Positions 13,907 to 16,552 of a DNA stretch of 16,552 nucleotides are shown one piece after another. A program made the position numbers and the translations under genes. The stretch is from positions 1 through 16,552 of the forward strand of contig JAHHRF010000038.1 of NCBI GenBank assembly GCA_020025955.1, given 5' to 3'. The stretch is from Sutterella sp. GTDB taxonomy: Bacteria; Pseudomonadota; Gammaproteobacteria; Burkholderiales; Burkholderiaceae_F. Below the pieces are notes generated by a model. That model saw nothing but the letters and a program-made list of their open reading frames with translations. It had not been told where the DNA came from and did no database searches. How positions within the stretch are numbered: the stretch's first letter is position 1; every line of letters starts with the position of its first letter.

Positions 13907-14545
13907 TCACAACGCCTTGTATGAATAAATCACCATCACATAAAGCATTCCAATGATGATCAAGGTCTGCAAAAGCAACAACCATATTGAAATCCCCGGC
14001 ACAAAGAGCTGACTCGGCATATAGATAGCTATAAACCAAAGAGCGTTCCAACCCGTTCTCCAAATAATCGGCTTAGGTGATCGCACCAAGACAATACGTC
14101 GCCGACGCACTACGCAAGCATCTAGCAGTAACGCGCCTATGATTGGGATCAGACTCAATAAGATCACAAACAACCATGCGCCTCGTTGCAGTGCAAAGAG
14201 CCACAACGCGTACATACTCTGAAAATACGCTTCACGACTGATTCGATCAGCCTTTTCTCCCATAAGAGCAAAATCATCTTTTTCACGAATCGCTTGACGA
14301 TCTGCCTCGCTCAGATTGGGATCAAGCTGCCAGAGCCTAGGGAAGGCCACTATGCCATCCAATACGTTAAAGAGCCCCTCAGACACAGACACAAAGGTCG
14401 AAGTGAGCATTGACGGCAAAGTTGCTTCCATCCGAACGTTTTCTGCTATGGCCATCTCCCCAAGTTGTCGTGGAGTAAACCGCGAAGGCACGTACATTAC
14501 GACTACTAAGAAGATCAATAGAGCAAACCAAGTCAGTTTTCGCAT
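13907..14545 (-). CDS. DUF4400-type conjugative element membrane protein
   Basis: This 212-residue inner-membrane protein has one N-terminal helix (about 4-20), a long loop (21-120, presumably periplasmic, helical and charged), and three C-terminal helices (about 122-144, 165-182, 185-207) with a basic cytoplasmic R-R-R-R turn at 147-150. This layout and its position right after a TraD-like coupling protein fit the DUF4400 family (integrating-conjugative-element membrane protein, PFL_4697-like), whose members follow traD in SXT/R391-like and IncA/C-like elements. Function is unknown; a role alongside the coupling protein in DNA transfer is inferred. It starts four bases after the traD-like stop, with the ribosome-binding sequence AGGGGA inside the end of that gene region, so both are co-transcribed. 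Identification rests on context and topology more than on motifs. Confidence 0.65.
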   Translation of the reverse strand: MRKLTWFALLIFLVVVMYVPSRFTPRQLGEMAIAENVRMEATLPSMLTSTFVSVSEGLFNVLDGIVAFPRLWQLDPNLSEADRQAIREKDDFALMGEKADRISREAYFQSMYALWLFALQRGAWLFVILLSLIPIIGALLLDACVVRRRRIVLVRSPKPIIWRTGWNALWFIAIYMPSQLFVPGISIWLLLLQTLIIIGMLYVMVIYSYKAL

Positions 14546-14549
14546 AACC

Positions 14550-16552
14550 TTAGTCCCCTACTCCATTTTCGGTCAGAATCGGCAACCGACCTTTGATCAG
14601 ATCGCCTCCAGCAAGACTGGCAAAAAACTCTCCATTGGGTAGACGCCCTAAAACTTCAGGCGGGACGATGTCATCTCGACGTGACGACAAACTTCGCGTT
14701 ACGCCGGCTCTGAATTGTGGAATCACCCCTTCTGCAGTCGAACTCACGCTAGCAGACGTTTCCCATACTGTGGTTCGACCAAAGGTTTCGCAAATAAACT
14801 CTTGCGTAGCATGGTCTTTACTACGCAGGGCAATAAGGTTGTTGAAATTACCCAGGGCCATGCGTGCGGCATCTTGATTTCCCAAGCGTGTAGCCAAGTC
14901 GGCAATGGTTTGCATTGCAGCGGTAACATGAACACCCGCTTCCATCCCTTTATTAAGGATTTCAATCATCGGGGGATTAATCACGCAAGCTGTTTCGTCA
15001 ACGAATAAAGCTACGCGTCCAACCTTTGCCCCTGAAATACCGCGGTTATATCGTTTGCCAGCAAAGGCAGCCAAGTCGGCTAGAAGAATAGAGCCCAGGG
15101 CCGATGCTACGACAGCATCAGGAAGAGCATCCAACCCTACATACAGAACATCATTACCTTCAATGACACGCTCCAAAGTCACAATGGGGCGTGTATCTTC
15201 CTCATCCAATGGATTCGGTGAAATCGCCTTCGCGAGAGTTCCTGCAGTAAGTTGAGAAAGAATCGGTTGAAGACTGGCCGTGATTTTGGCGTAATGCTCA
15301 CGGTTATGCCTGAATACTTGAATCATAGGTCCCAATACCACTGCCTCAAGGGAATTACGAGCAACAACCCCAGTCTCCAAATACTCCTCCCATAGCATTA
15401 CGTAACGAACCAGTTCAGGATCCGACCGAGGCGGGATATGCGCCGCACGCTCTACATCCATTGTGCTCAACGTATCTTTCCAATCCTTGGGAGCTACCGT
15501 TTCCATGGCCTTTCGCATGGCGCGTCGCAATAAAGAATCAATCCCTGTTTCCATAATCTCCTTGAGATCAACCAAAGTTGGTCGTTCAGAGATATAGAAC
15601 AAGCCTTGTACAGCGGTATTAACAGCCATCCAGGCAAAGCTTCCGAAAGCCCCGGAGTCGGGTGGCAAGACCGCCGCAATACGTCCCGCAATTTCTGTAG
15701 GACGCATCCAGGCTCCTAAAGGATCTAATCGAACCCCTTCATCCGGGCAGGCTGGATGGAACTCTAACGGTGCACTCCGTCCAGATGTTTTACACGCCGT
15801 CCTAATTGCGTTGCGCAAACGCTTACTCGATTTTGGGTCAATGACAATCACAGGTTCATTTCGCCAAATTGCCTGCGTGACCAAATGTGTCAAGGCAACC
15901 CCTTTACCGGCTTGTGTGGTTCCGACAATTAAAGTCCCACCACCTAAACCGCGTAAGGGCCGAATAATATCGGCCTCACGTAAGTAACCCACACCGTGTA
16001 TTACCCCTTGACCAACACTGCCTTCGGACAAAGGCTCTGGCATGTCAAAAAGACTACGAACAATTGAAGGAACGCGTAACGATGATTTATCAACGTCATC
16101 TAGTTCGTAGAGTGCTTGAGCATCTTGACGTGTCCACTTAAACCCAAAACCTAACCATAATTTGTCCAGTTTAGGTCCCTCCAATTTGGCTGAGAAAAGT
16201 GGAGGTTCTTTTTCAGAAGCCCTTAACGTCTCCCACCGAGAGAGCAGCCGATCTTCTGGCGAAAGGTCGGATTGGGTTTCGACCTTTCTTAAAACGGGCT
16301 CATGAGAGCCATGAGGCTCTTCATTCCCAAGGGGTGCTTCCTTTTCTAGACGCTCGGGCGAATCATCATCGGTAAACGTTTCAGATTCATCCTGGCTTTT
16401 CTTAGATTGCTCCGTATCTGTCAGTTTATTTCTCTCTTCAGCGAGCTTTTCTTCGGCATCTGAATTGTCTGAGGCTTCCTCCATAGGCGAAGGCGCCGTC
16501 TGAGATGAGGGTCTGAAAAATGGACCTGTTAGTGAGCCATTCAAGGCAAAAT
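14550..16552 (-). CDS. traD: TraD-like type IV coupling ATPase of an ICE, 5' end outside the window
   Basis: At least 667 residues are present and the frame stays open to the right edge, so the true start is missing; a TTG at 16542-16544 is in frame but not a convincing start. Numbered from that TTG: Walker A GTTQAGKG (208-215), a conserved IVIDPKSS (233-240), LDPLGAW (273-279), Walker B VALFVDE (511-517) and AAMQTIADL (542-550). This is the VirD4/TraG/TraD coupling protein that feeds relaxase-bound DNA to the type IV secretion channel, closest in style to the ICE (PFGI-1/SXT) TraD class. Residues about 20-80 are an acidic, low-complexity Glu/Asp/Ser/Lys segment with no membrane helix; the two helices usual for the family must be further upstream, outside the window. 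It is followed at four bases by the DUF4400 gene. Confidence 0.85.
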   Translation of the reverse strand, partial: FALNGSLTGPFFRPSSQTAPSPMEEASDNSDAEEKLAEERNKLTDTEQSKKSQDESETFTDDDSPERLEKEAPLGNEEPHGSHEPVLRKVETQSDLSPEDRLLSRWETLRASEKEPPLFSAKLEGPKLDKLWLGFGFKWTRQDAQALYELDDVDKSSLRVPSIVRSLFDMPEPLSEGSVGQGVIHGVGYLREADIIRPLRGLGGGTLIVGTTQAGKGVALTHLVTQAIWRNEPVIVIDPKSSKRLRNAIRTACKTSGRSAPLEFHPACPDEGVRLDPLGAWMRPTEIAGRIAAVLPPDSGAFGSFAWMAVNTAVQGLFYISERPTLVDLKEIMETGIDSLLRRAMRKAMETVAPKDWKDTLSTMDVERAAHIPPRSDPELVRYVMLWEEYLETGVVARNSLEAVVLGPMIQVFRHNREHYAKITASLQPILSQLTAGTLAKAISPNPLDEEDTRPIVTLERVIEGNDVLYVGLDALPDAVVASALGSILLADLAAFAGKRYNRGISGAKVGRVALFVDETACVINPPMIEILNKGMEAGVHVTAAMQTIADLATRLGNQDAARMALGNFNNLIALRSKDHATQEFICETFGRTTVWETSASVSSTAEGVIPQFRAGVTRSLSSRRDDIVPPEVLGRLPNGEFFASLAGGDLIKGRLPILTENGVGD

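Overview
The window looks like part of a Gram-negative chromosome, most likely an anaerobic or gut-associated betaproteobacterium of the Sutterella/Parasutterella type. This is inferred from a DcuB-type anaerobic C4-dicarboxylate carrier beside a two-subunit tartrate dehydratase, a TonB-dependent receptor, and the style of the secreted proteins; no rRNA or tRNA is present to confirm it. About two thirds (1 to ~10,550) reads as ordinary chromosome with fairly high G+C. From ~10,550 onward the sequence is visibly A/T-richer and carries a restriction-modification pair and genes of a conjugative element.

Layout. 1-272: leader with a sigma70-like promoter and a perfect Fur box. 273-2276 (+): TonB-dependent outer-membrane receptor with a haem-receptor-like FRPA / His / NPNL signature. 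2316-3167 (-): AlkD-like HEAT-repeat protein, convergent with the receptor across a large hairpin. 3266-4189 (+): ten-helix EamA/DMT permease with a strong terminator. 4321-5082 (+): secreted protein built of six short cysteine-bearing repeats, family not recognised. 5155-5185: hairpin shared by convergent genes. 5224-8144 (-): operon ttdA-ttdB-dcuB, with start/stop overlap between the dehydratase subunits and a structured gap before the carrier. 8145-8694: about 550 bp divergent intergenic region with two palindromes. 8695-10491 (+): secreted family C69 dipeptidase whose predicted signal-peptide cleavage exposes the catalytic cysteine, followed by a strong terminator.

10549-13900: junction with two hairpins, then a divergent pair: a 490-residue MvaI/BcnI-like restriction endonuclease (-) and a C5-cytosine methyltransferase (+), sharing a 99 bp control region with a perfect 9-bp inverted repeat that overlaps a CCTGG. 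13907-16552 (-): a DUF4400-type membrane protein and, upstream of it, a TraD-like coupling ATPase that runs off the right edge. The R-M pair is probably cargo or boundary load of an integrative conjugative element (ICE) whose body lies to the right.

Together the chromosomal genes suggest iron or haem acquisition under Fur, dicarboxylate/tartrate fermentation with antiport, and peptide use. The points most worth a second look are the six-repeat cysteine protein, the two-domain endonuclease with its inverted-repeat control region, the tandem hairpins before dcuB, and the ICE edge. Three starts were moved downstream (dcuB, ttdA, C69 peptidase) on ribosome-binding-site grounds and one (the repeat protein) because the longer start lies inside a TATAAT box.
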